Origin: Litorimonas cladophorae
Lineage (GTDB): Bacteria; Pseudomonadota; Alphaproteobacteria; Caulobacterales; Maricaulaceae
Assembly (NCBI RefSeq): GCF_014652455.1
Contig: NZ_BMYV01000001.1
Location: forward strand, 186,001-250,000
Length of the DNA: 64,000 nucleotides
Direction of reading: 5' to 3'
The position numbers were made by a program, and so were the translations under genes. Numbering within the stretch: the first letter of the stretch is position 1; every line of letters begins with the position of its first letter. Under the pieces are notes generated by a model. The model did no database searches, was not told the origin of the DNA, and saw nothing but the letters and a program-made list of their open reading frames with translations. Of this stretch, positions 53,108 through 61,175 are shown piece after piece.

Positions 53108-56100
53108 GTGAAAACAAAATCCAGTACAGCTGTAGATAAGTTGAGTAAACTTTCACTACTTGGGACGACTGCGTTAATCGCCAGCTTCGGCATGATGCCA
53201 ATGGCTTATGCTCAAGATGCAGACACCGCCGCCGTTGAAGATGGCGATGTGGTTGTTGCGACAGGCATTCGCCAATCCCTCAAAGAAGCGCGCGATCTAA
53301 AGCGCGATGCAGATACCGCGGTTGATTCGATCACAGCCTCCGACGTGGGATCATTGCCTGACCTCTCTGTTGCGGAAGCTCTGGCCCGTATCCCAGGTGT
53401 TGTTGCTCAGCGTTTTGACATCACCAGCGGCAACGGCGGCGATTTTCCATCTCCAGAAGGTGGCGGTAACTTGATCCGTGGCCTGACTTTGGTCAGCTCG
53501 CAATTCAACGGTCGTGAGTCCTTTTCTGCCAATGGCGGCCGGGCTTTGGACTTCGGTACGGTTCCACCTGAGCTCATCGGTGCTGTTGACGTCTTTAAAA
53601 ACACAACAGCGGATATGCTCGAAGGCGGTATCGGCGGTACGATCAACCTTCGCACGCTAGAACCGTTTGATAAGCAAGGCCTTGTTGCTGTTATCAATGC
53701 TGACGCGACCTACACCGACCTCCGCGACGAGTGGAGCCCAGAGTATAGCATTCTTTTGGGTAACCGTTGGGAAACAGGCGCTGGTGAATTCGGCATTTTG
53801 GGTTCATTCGCTTCATCTGAATTGAAATCTGAACTTCACGGCTTCCAAATTGGTCAAGTTATTCCTTTCGCGACACCGACAGGAACGATTGGTCTGCCAA
53901 GTGGTGTGCAGCTTCGGACGAACGAAGTCGATCGCGCCCGTGACAGCTATTATATCGCGGGTCAGTGGCAAAATCCGTCGGGCGACCTTCGTCTGACAGC
54001 TAAATATTCCCGTATCGAAAATGACACGGATAGCGATGAACGTACGTTGGAATTCTTCAGCGATGGCGAAATGTGGCAGCAATTCGACATTCAAGGTTTG
54101 ACGACGACACCATTTGAATCGACAGGCCTTGCGCAATGTAACGGTTCTAATGACCCAACACCTGCTAACCCAACTTGTGAAGTCACTCAGCCTGTTTCTG
54201 GCCTTTATGAATCCGGTTTGATTTCAAACAGTCTTCGCGACTGGACAGGGGCCCGCGGTGCGAACTTCTCTAACTTGGGTATTCATCAACAAGACAAATC
54301 TACAACAGATGACATGAGCTTGAACATCAAGTGGCGTCCATCCGATCGTCTCTTTGTCAACCTTGACGCCCACCGCACGACAGCTGAGTTTTCCACTCAG
54401 CGTCTTTGGAATGGTTCGCGTTTCTTCTCTGATTTCGAGCTAGACGCTGACATTGATAACCCAGGGCTTCGCTTGATTACTGATCCAACGAACAACCCGA
54501 ACCGCCGTCCAGCTGGTCTTCCAGCAGTGTCTGGTGACCTATCCAACCCAGATAGCGCGTTCTTGCTCTTCGCGGCCGACGAATTCCGCGATAATGACGG
54601 TGAAATGTACGCCGTACGCGGTGACGTCGAATATGAATTCGACAACGACGGATGGTTCGACGCCATTAAATTTGGTGCACGATATGCAGACCGTGAGCAA
54701 ACCAACCGTCAAGCCGGCCTGAACTGGGCTGCCGTCGCTGCCCCATGGGCCGGTGGTTACTTGCCATTCTCCGAGCTTAACACGCCAGGATCAGAAGCTG
54801 TTGATTTTACGGACTTCTTCCGTGGTGGGGTTGTAACGGGTGACAACACGAACGTCGTATTTGCCGATCGTGGATTGTTGCAAGACTATGACGCATTTGT
54901 TGCCGCTATGGCGAGTGATCCAAATGTGCCGAACGGCGTTTCTCAGTTTGGCACGCCACAATATGGCGATTGGGCTCCGCTTCGCACAGATGGAGTCGTC
55001 GACTTCTCACGCGGTCAGACTGGTAACGTTCGCGAGAAGACAACAAACCTTTATACGCGTCTTGATTTCGGCAAAGAATTCGACAGCGGCTTGTCTCTCG
55101 AAGGTAACGTGGGGCTACGCTACGTCCGCACGGAAAATTCCAGCGATGGTACGCTGGCATATGCCGAAATTTCTGACAATCCATCTGTAGATGAAAACGG
55201 AGTCGAAATTCCGAACTCACGCCCGTCATTCTTCTCGCCTGAAACAATCGCATTCTACAATCAGGTGGACGAAGCCTTATTTGCTAAAGGTACAGACGAG
55301 AGGTGGCTCCCGTCATTGAACCTTAAGTGGAACCTGAGCGATCAATCTCTCGTTCGTTTTGGTGTCAGTAAAGTTATCACGCGTCCGAACATCGCGGACC
55401 TAAGAGTTGACGGGACCTTGAGCGGTCAGGGTCAATTCATTCGCGACCCTGATCTCGCTGAAAACGAAACTGGCGCGCCATTGGATATTCGTTATCTGAC
55501 GTCGTTCAGAAGTGGCGGTAACCCGAATCTGAAACCAACTGAGTCGGTTAACTGGGACTTGTCCTACGAGCGTTACTTCGGTGACAATAACTCCTTCTCC
55601 GTTGCCGTGTTCCGCAAAGACATCGAAAACAACATTATCGATGCTTCGCAAACACAAGGTAGCCTTTCGTTGGATGGAAACACGGTTCCAATCGTCTACA
55701 CAGGTAAGTTGAACCAAGATGAGTCGACGGTTCAGGGTGTCGAAATTGCATATCAGCAGTTCTTCGATCAGTGGCCTGGTCTGCTGGGTAACCTCGGCGT
55801 TCAAGCTAACTACACTTACGTTTCTGCAAATGCGAACCCGCCAGCCGGATCCGTGGATGCGAATGGCGATGGTGCACCTGATAGTTTCGAGCGCATCTAC
55901 CGTTATGGCGTCGATAACTTCTTGGGTCTGTCCGAAGACTCCGTGAACTTGATCGGTATCTATCAGGACGACAAACTCGAAATGCGTTTGGCCTATAATT
56001 GGCGCTCCGAATATTTGGGTTCCTACCGCGACTTCGTGACTGGCAACCCAATCTTCCAACAGCCAACTGGCTATCTTGACGGGTCGATCAAATACGACAT

Positions 56101-56254
56101 CACTGAGAACTTCCAGGTGCGGGCGCAAGTCGCGAACATCACGGATGAAAAAGCGAATGCCGAGCAGCAAATCGATGCCGCCGGGCAGCGTTTTGGTCGG
56201 ACAAGCTTCGTTGGCGATCGTCGGATCAAGGTTGGTGCGCGTTACGCGTTCTAA
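53108..56254 (+). CDS. TonB-dependent outer-membrane receptor
   Basis: A 1048-aa receptor starting at a GTG with GAGGGG 8 nt upstream. Signal peptide ends near MAYAQ; plug domain at about 50-190 (DTAVDSITASDVGSLPDLS, ALARIPGV, RGL), then a 22-strand barrel ending in ARYAF with terminal Phe. The length and plug belong to the Caulobacter-type TonB receptors that import sugars and other carbon sources. Next to halogenase genes and under the same operator, so it is the uptake gate of that system. Confidence 0.93.
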   Translation: MKTKSSTAVDKLSKLSLLGTTALIASFGMMPMAYAQDADTAAVEDGDVVVATGIRQSLKEARDLKRDADTAVDSITASDVGSLPDLSVAEALARIPGVVAQRFDITSGNGGDFPSPEGGGNLIRGLTLVSSQFNGRESFSANGGRALDFGTVPPELIGAVDVFKNTTADMLEGGIGGTINLRTLEPFDKQGLVAVINADATYTDLRDEWSPEYSILLGNRWETGAGEFGILGSFASSELKSELHGFQIGQVIPFATPTGTIGLPSGVQLRTNEVDRARDSYYIAGQWQNPSGDLRLTAKYSRIENDTDSDERTLEFFSDGEMWQQFDIQGLTTTPFESTGLAQCNGSNDPTPANPTCEVTQPVSGLYESGLISNSLRDWTGARGANFSNLGIHQQDKSTTDDMSLNIKWRPSDRLFVNLDAHRTTAEFSTQRLWNGSRFFSDFELDADIDNPGLRLITDPTNNPNRRPAGLPAVSGDLSNPDSAFLLFAADEFRDNDGEMYAVRGDVEYEFDNDGWFDAIKFGARYADREQTNRQAGLNWAAVAAPWAGGYLPFSELNTPGSEAVDFTDFFRGGVVTGDNTNVVFADRGLLQDYDAFVAAMASDPNVPNGVSQFGTPQYGDWAPLRTDGVVDFSRGQTGNVREKTTNLYTRLDFGKEFDSGLSLEGNVGLRYVRTENSSDGTLAYAEISDNPSVDENGVEIPNSRPSFFSPETIAFYNQVDEALFAKGTDERWLPSLNLKWNLSDQSLVRFGVSKVITRPNIADLRVDGTLSGQGQFIRDPDLAENETGAPLDIRYLTSFRSGGNPNLKPTESVNWDLSYERYFGDNNSFSVAVFRKDIENNIIDASQTQGSLSLDGNTVPIVYTGKLNQDESTVQGVEIAYQQFFDQWPGLLGNLGVQANYTYVSANANPPAGSVDANGDGAPDSFERIYRYGVDNFLGLSEDSVNLIGIYQDDKLEMRLAYNWRSEYLGSYRDFVTGNPIFQQPTGYLDGSIKYDITENFQVRAQVANITDEKANAEQQIDAAGQRFGRTSFVGDRRIKVGARYAF

Positions 56255-56279
56255 TCTGGAACCATCCAAGTCTAATCTC

Positions 56280-56312
56280 GAAAGAGGGGCCTCAGGGTCC
56301 CTCTTTTTTTTT
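56280..56312 (+). terminator. Rho-independent terminator of the TonB receptor gene
   Basis: AAAGAGGG (56281-56288) pairs with CCCTCTTT (56299-56306) around a 10-nt loop, followed by TTTTTTG. Confidence 0.9.
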
Positions 56313-56519
56313 GCGTACTACAGAGAAGGGTCTCAGCTTCTGGCACGTAAGCGAAAATCGAAAAAGGTGGATGGAAATTTGAGCGTTAAGATCGATTCTC
56401 AAACACAACCGGGCCAATAGGAGGTCTGCCGATTGTCCGCACTGCGAAACAAAGTCTCAAGCAAAGCGTCTCTCGCGAAGCCGCGCGCAGGCGGTGGCCA
56501 TCTAAATGAAGAAGAAAAA

Positions 56520-56593
56520 TGGAGGTACCACCCGGAATCGAACCGGGGTACACGGATTTGCAATCCGGTGCGTCACCACTCCGCCATGGTACC
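56520..56593 (-). tRNA. tRNA-Cys (GCA)
   Basis: On the minus strand a full cloverleaf is drawn: acceptor GGTACCA with TGGTACC, anticodon loop TTGCAAA (anticodon GCA), T arm CCCGG-TTCGATT-CCGGG, discriminator T and an encoded CCA at the 3' end (56520). It reads Cys codons UGC and UGU. Confidence 0.95.
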
Positions 56594-56720
56594 TCACGCA
56601 GTGGAAGCAGGCCTATAATCATTCGCGCAGCTCCCCGCAATAGCTGATTGCGGTGTTCGCAGGCGAGGGCTATAGCGCCTGTAACAGCCTGCAATTTTAC
56701 ATTCCGCGAGTTCTGACCTG

Positions 56721-57374
56721 ATGACTGATTTCTCTGCTGCCCGTGACGCTATGGTCGAGTCCCAAATCCGCACGTCTGATGTCACAGACCTGGCGCTTTT
56801 GGCGGCATTCCGCACGACCCCCCGCGAGTTATTTGTTCCGACAGCGCGCAAAGCTTTGTCTTATTCTGATCGCCATATCGAAACAGATGAGGGCCGTACA
56901 ATGTTAGCCCCACGCGACTTGGCAAAGATGATCCAAGCCGCTGATATTCAAAACACAGATGTGGTTCTCGACCTTGGATGCGGCCGGGGGTATTCGACCG
57001 CTATTTTGGCCCAATTAGCGGAAACCGTTGTAGGCGTGGAAACTGATGAAACGGCTGTGGCGCGCGCTACAGAACTTTTGGTGGATGCGGATGTATCCAA
57101 CGCCGCCGTCGTGCAGGGCGATTTGAAGTCGGGCGCCGCAGAGCATGGCCCATTCGATGTGATCTTTGTCGGCGGCGCGGTATCGGCTGTGCACCAGCCT
57201 TGGTTTAAGCAATTGGCCAATGGCGGTCGTTTGGTCTGCATCACGCAAAATGGTCCCATTGGCCGCGTCAGCGTATTCACAAAATCAGATAGCGCGGTGG
57301 GTGAACGCATCGCTTTTGATGCGAGCGCGCCATATTTGCCTGGGTTCGAGCCAAAGGCCGAATTTGTCTTCTAG
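56721..57374 (+). CDS. pcm: Protein-L-isoaspartate O-methyltransferase
   Basis: A 217-aa class I methyltransferase with the PIMT opening (MVESQIRTSDV), PRELFVP, and motif VVLDLGCGRGYSTAILAQ followed by VVGVETD. It methylates isoaspartyl residues for repair. In Alphaproteobacteria a PIMT-like gene before tolC is typical. The C-terminus is short but complete. Confidence 0.9.
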   Translation: MTDFSAARDAMVESQIRTSDVTDLALLAAFRTTPRELFVPTARKALSYSDRHIETDEGRTMLAPRDLAKMIQAADIQNTDVVLDLGCGRGYSTAILAQLAETVVGVETDETAVARATELLVDADVSNAAVVQGDLKSGAAEHGPFDVIFVGGAVSAVHQPWFKQLANGGRLVCITQNGPIGRVSVFTKSDSAVGERIAFDASAPYLPGFEPKAEFVF

Positions 57375-57480
57375 CGCTTTATATACAATCTTGCATAGCG
57401 GTTGACCTGCCATCTGTGGGTCCCAGACACTGCGTTTGAACGTAGATAAAGCATTCATTTTGCTCTGACGGGAAAACGTC

Positions 57481-59196
57481 GTGACGTTACGTAGATTTGC
57501 CGCAACCTTTTTAATCGCCACCACTTGTTTCTCTGGCGCCGCCCAAGCCGAAGACCTGAGTGACGCGCTGATTTCTGTTTATTCCGAAAATCCTCGCCTG
57601 CTTGCGGAGCGCGCACGCTTGCGTGAAATTGACGAGAGTTATGTTCAGGCGCGGGCGCAGGGGCGTTTTTCTGTCTCTGGATCAGCCTCCGTTACGCAAG
57701 CGTGGGGGCGATTCCCCAATGCGGGTGAAATCGTCCCCGGAGCGACAGGAAGCTTGAGTATTGACGGGGTGCCCAAGCAAGCGGGCTTGCAGATCATTCA
57801 GCCTCTGTATCAAGGTGGTCGTGTTAACGCCCTGAAACAACAAACAAAACTCGGTGTTTTGGCTGCGCGCGAAAATCTTCGAGCACAGGAAAACGCCTTA
57901 TTCCTCGCTGCGGCGAACGCATATGTCGATGTCCGCCGAGACGAGGAGGCGGCGCGTATTCGGCGAAACAACGTGAGTGTTTTATCTCGCCAGCTTGAAG
58001 CCGCGACAGCGCGCTTTGATGTCGGGCAGGGCACGCGTACCGATGTCGCGCAATCCCGATCTCGAATGGCTTTATCCGAGGCGGGATTGGCACAGGCTGA
58101 AGCCCAGCTGGCTAGTTCGCGCGCGACTTATGTTCGTCTTGTCGGGCGTATGCCTAACCTTTTGACGCCGCCACCGAAATTCGCGCTACCCGACGGTGTT
58201 CTCGCGGCGATTGCCGCTGCGCGCGAAAATAATCCGCAGTTGATTGGGGCCTATTTCAACGAGGCCGCTGGCCGTGCTGCGATAAATGTGGCGAAAGCAT
58301 CGGGTCGTCCGACGATTTCCTTGTCTGGTAATCTCGCCCGTCAACGTGATCAGCTCTCCAATATTTCCGCAGTCGATTCGGCTGCGATCACGGCTCAGGT
58401 CACGATTCCCCTTTACTCAGGTGGTGCTAACCGGTCCCGCGTGCGACAGGCAGAACATGCGAAAACCCGACTGGCCTTTGAAACGCGTGACGCGGAGATG
58501 GCGATTGATGAATCGGTCACGCAAATCTGGGCACAACTGACAGCGGCCAGGTCGACTTTGAACGCCGTTCGACGTCAAGAAGAAGCCGCCGACATCGCGC
58601 TGGAGGGGGTCACCTTGGAGCAATCTGTTGGCACCCGTGATCAATTGGATGTTTTGAACGCAGAGCAAGAAGCGCTCAATGCGAAGCTTTCCGTCCTGGA
58701 CGCCGAACGCAATGTTGATGCTGCGACGTTCAGCTTACTCTCAGTCATCGGTGTGTTCGATGCAGAAGGCATTCGTTTACCCGTCGAAACCTATGACAAA
58801 AACGCGAATCTAGACATCATTCGCTATAAGGGTTTGACCGAAGCGGTTGATACCTACGTGCCTGAGTTCGCGCAGCGTATCGGACGACAAATGCCGAATA
58901 TTCCCCGCGAGGCCACCCGCGCGATCCAGAAAACCTATGCGGATAGTCCAATTGAGCAGGGCGTTGACGGCGTAGTCTCACTTTCGGCGGCAGGTACGCA
59001 AGGCTTGAAGTGGGGCGTAGACACCGTGACGGGGCAATCTGCCGATTATGATGATTTGCGAGGTGTCGATTTAACGAGCATTCAGATCGAACCTATTTCG
59101 CCGCCGTCTGTTCCACGATATGACCCCTTGATTGACGCTGATAATGACGGTCAAATCGACGAAATTCACCTGCCAACTGATTCTCCCGTGGATTGA
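57481..59196 (+). CDS. tolC: TolC-family outer-membrane efflux channel
   Basis: A 571-aa protein starting with GTG; signal peptide ends at AQA. Two repeats of OEP domains (about 27-220 and 240-440) with long helices and TolC strands (PLYQGGRVNAL and PLYSGGANRSRVRQ) are visible. A C-terminal extension of about 110 residues with acidic, Pro-rich sequence follows. It is the outer channel of efflux and type I secretion pumps. Before popZ. Confidence 0.93.
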   Translation: MTLRRFAATFLIATTCFSGAAQAEDLSDALISVYSENPRLLAERARLREIDESYVQARAQGRFSVSGSASVTQAWGRFPNAGEIVPGATGSLSIDGVPKQAGLQIIQPLYQGGRVNALKQQTKLGVLAARENLRAQENALFLAAANAYVDVRRDEEAARIRRNNVSVLSRQLEAATARFDVGQGTRTDVAQSRSRMALSEAGLAQAEAQLASSRATYVRLVGRMPNLLTPPPKFALPDGVLAAIAAARENNPQLIGAYFNEAAGRAAINVAKASGRPTISLSGNLARQRDQLSNISAVDSAAITAQVTIPLYSGGANRSRVRQAEHAKTRLAFETRDAEMAIDESVTQIWAQLTAARSTLNAVRRQEEAADIALEGVTLEQSVGTRDQLDVLNAEQEALNAKLSVLDAERNVDAATFSLLSVIGVFDAEGIRLPVETYDKNANLDIIRYKGLTEAVDTYVPEFAQRIGRQMPNIPREATRAIQKTYADSPIEQGVDGVVSLSAAGTQGLKWGVDTVTGQSADYDDLRGVDLTSIQIEPISPPSVPRYDPLIDADNDGQIDEIHLPTDSPVD

Positions 59197-59231
59197 GTCC
59201 CCGTGCGGCTGGACAAGCGGGAAGTGTTGTC

Positions 59232-59246
59232 TTAACGCTTATTTAA
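59232..59246 (+). promoter_or_regulatory. CtrA-type box upstream of popZ
   Basis: TTAA-CGCTTAT-TTAA, an exact TTAA-N7-TTAA match to the CtrA binding consensus of Caulobacter relatives, 72 nt before the popZ start. Consistent with cell-cycle control. Confidence 0.65.
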
Positions 59247-59317
59247 AGGATCAAACGGTCGGGGGACGGCAGGATCGGTCTTTACTATGATGTTGAGCCA
59301 GGTCGGGAACATAACGT

Positions 59318-61054
59318 ATGTCTGAACAGACACCAAATTCGTCAGAGGACCTCAGCGGGGCAGAGCCCAGCATGGAGGACATTTTGGCCTCAATTCGCAA
59401 GATCATCTCCGAGGATGAGCCTGTTGCGATGGAATCTCCCGAAGACGCGGCTGTAGAGCCATTGATCGACGACAGCCTGAACCTCTCTCACCCGCAGCCA
59501 GATAATTTTGCGACGAGTAATTTTGCAACAGGAAATTTGAAGTCAGATGCCGTCCTAGAGGATGACGACGATTTCACCCACGCGGCTGAAGGTGACAGTG
59601 TCGATCTGAATATTGATGATGTGCTCGCGCGCTTGGATGCCGATATGGCCGCCCTAGGGGCCCCAGAAACCGTTGTTTCGAAAGCAACTGTTTCACAGAC
59701 AGTCGAGACAAAAACTTCGGTCACGTCTTCGGATTTGAACGCTGATGATTTCAATCTCGATGAGCTCGGTTTTGATACGGACGAAGATATATTGTCCTTA
59801 TTGGATGAGGACATTCCTTTGATAACTGACACTGAGGTGGTGGCAACGCCCGAAATGTCTGGGCAGGACGACGCAGAAATGAACGCGCTGCTGGAAGACA
59901 TTCTGTCGACTCCAGATGAAGGCCTCCTTCCCGTTTCGGATGCGGTGACGGCCCAACAAAATGACACGACCTTGGCAGATTTGGATGAGCTGGTTTCTGA
60001 CCTGACGCTCGACATTTCGGCAGACGCGGATCTGCCGGTCGCGCGTGCGAACATGGACTCCGTGCGGGTTGAGTCAGGTGAAGATTTGGATCTTGTCAAA
60101 TCACTCATGGCAGATTTGTCCGATGACCCAGATGCATTTTCGGCCGATAACTTTTCGGCAGATGATGACCTAGACGCATTGCTGGCCATCCCTGAGGTCG
60201 AAGACATCAATATTGAAGTGCCGGCAGATGTCACAGAAGACACCGCTGAAATCGAAGCCGAGAGTGCCGCCGAAGAGGAAGATATCTTAGGCGACATTCT
60301 GGATATGACTTTAGAAGATGAGTTGCTCGCTCAGCCTGACGATATCGATTCGACCCAAGATGTGACGCGTCCGCCATCATCCGAGGACGTTGCGGCTTTA
60401 GAAGCTGAAAACGCGGAAGCAAATGAGACTCTCGGCATGGACGACATGTTGGGTGCGCTCGATTTAACGACAGATGTTGACGAAGCCGCGGGCGATGACG
60501 CCTTGCCTAGTCTTACCGATATCGCCGCTGCGGCGGAAGCCGATGCGATGGCCGCTGAAACAATTGAAATTGATTCTGCGACCTCAACAGCCTTCAACCC
60601 GCTCACCGCTATCGCTGGCGTTACAGCCGTCGGTGGTGGATTAGCCGCGTTGCGTGCTGGCGATCAAGAGGCGGACATTACTCCCGAGACAGATGTTGTC
60701 ACAGCCACGACCGACCTGCCGACCACCACGCCGATTATTGAAACCCCGACCCCAATAGAAACCCCGACACCTACAGAAAAAATGTCATCCCAGGAGACTT
60801 CCATGCCCGTACACGCCGTGAAAACAGATGCCATTCTTGACGAAGTCACAGAATCCGCAGCCGCCGGCGCTTTCGCTGAACTCAGTTCCGTTGTCGAAGA
60901 CAAAGCGATTTTCAACGAGCGTGGCCCGCGTATTGGAGATTTGGTTCAGGAAGCTTTACGTCCGATGTTGAAAGAATGGCTCGATGCCAATCTAAAAGGC
61001 ATTGTAGAGCGCGCAGTGGCCAAAGAGGTCAAGCGCATCTCGACCGGCAAATAG
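59318..61054 (+). CDS. popZ: Polar organizing protein PopZ-like (DUF2497), enlarged
   Basis: The N-terminal motif SMEDILASIRKIISEDEP and the C-terminal helical block LVQEALRPMLKEWLDANLKG are those of PopZ, which forms polar condensates that hold the ParB-parS complex and recruit cell-cycle proteins. Caulobacter PopZ is under 200 aa; here 578 aa, because the acidic disordered middle (rich in Asp, Glu, Ser, Thr) is expanded about threefold or more. The gene precedes valS, as in relatives. The expanded linker would change condensate properties. Confidence 0.85.
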   Translation: MSEQTPNSSEDLSGAEPSMEDILASIRKIISEDEPVAMESPEDAAVEPLIDDSLNLSHPQPDNFATSNFATGNLKSDAVLEDDDDFTHAAEGDSVDLNIDDVLARLDADMAALGAPETVVSKATVSQTVETKTSVTSSDLNADDFNLDELGFDTDEDILSLLDEDIPLITDTEVVATPEMSGQDDAEMNALLEDILSTPDEGLLPVSDAVTAQQNDTTLADLDELVSDLTLDISADADLPVARANMDSVRVESGEDLDLVKSLMADLSDDPDAFSADNFSADDDLDALLAIPEVEDINIEVPADVTEDTAEIEAESAAEEEDILGDILDMTLEDELLAQPDDIDSTQDVTRPPSSEDVAALEAENAEANETLGMDDMLGALDLTTDVDEAAGDDALPSLTDIAAAAEADAMAAETIEIDSATSTAFNPLTAIAGVTAVGGGLAALRAGDQEADITPETDVVTATTDLPTTTPIIETPTPIETPTPTEKMSSQETSMPVHAVKTDAILDEVTESAAAGAFAELSSVVEDKAIFNERGPRIGDLVQEALRPMLKEWLDANLKGIVERAVAKEVKRISTGK

Positions 61055-61175
61055 GCCGGATTTGTGGGGCGCAGGCCCTGCTTCACATTGCTAACGGCGT
61101 AGTCTAGAACAACGTCAAGAAATTCACCCGTTCCCTGACTTTTGGGGGCGGGTTTTGCGTTAAATAGAGACCACC

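Noticed and set aside
55400-56269. 289-codon open frame opposite the TonB receptor barrel
   Set aside because: Antisense shadow of a clear barrel; no RBS or domain.
59488-60297. Ser-rich open frame opposite popZ
   Set aside because: Its Ser/Lys bias is the complement of the Asp/Glu-rich PopZ middle, so it is a shadow.
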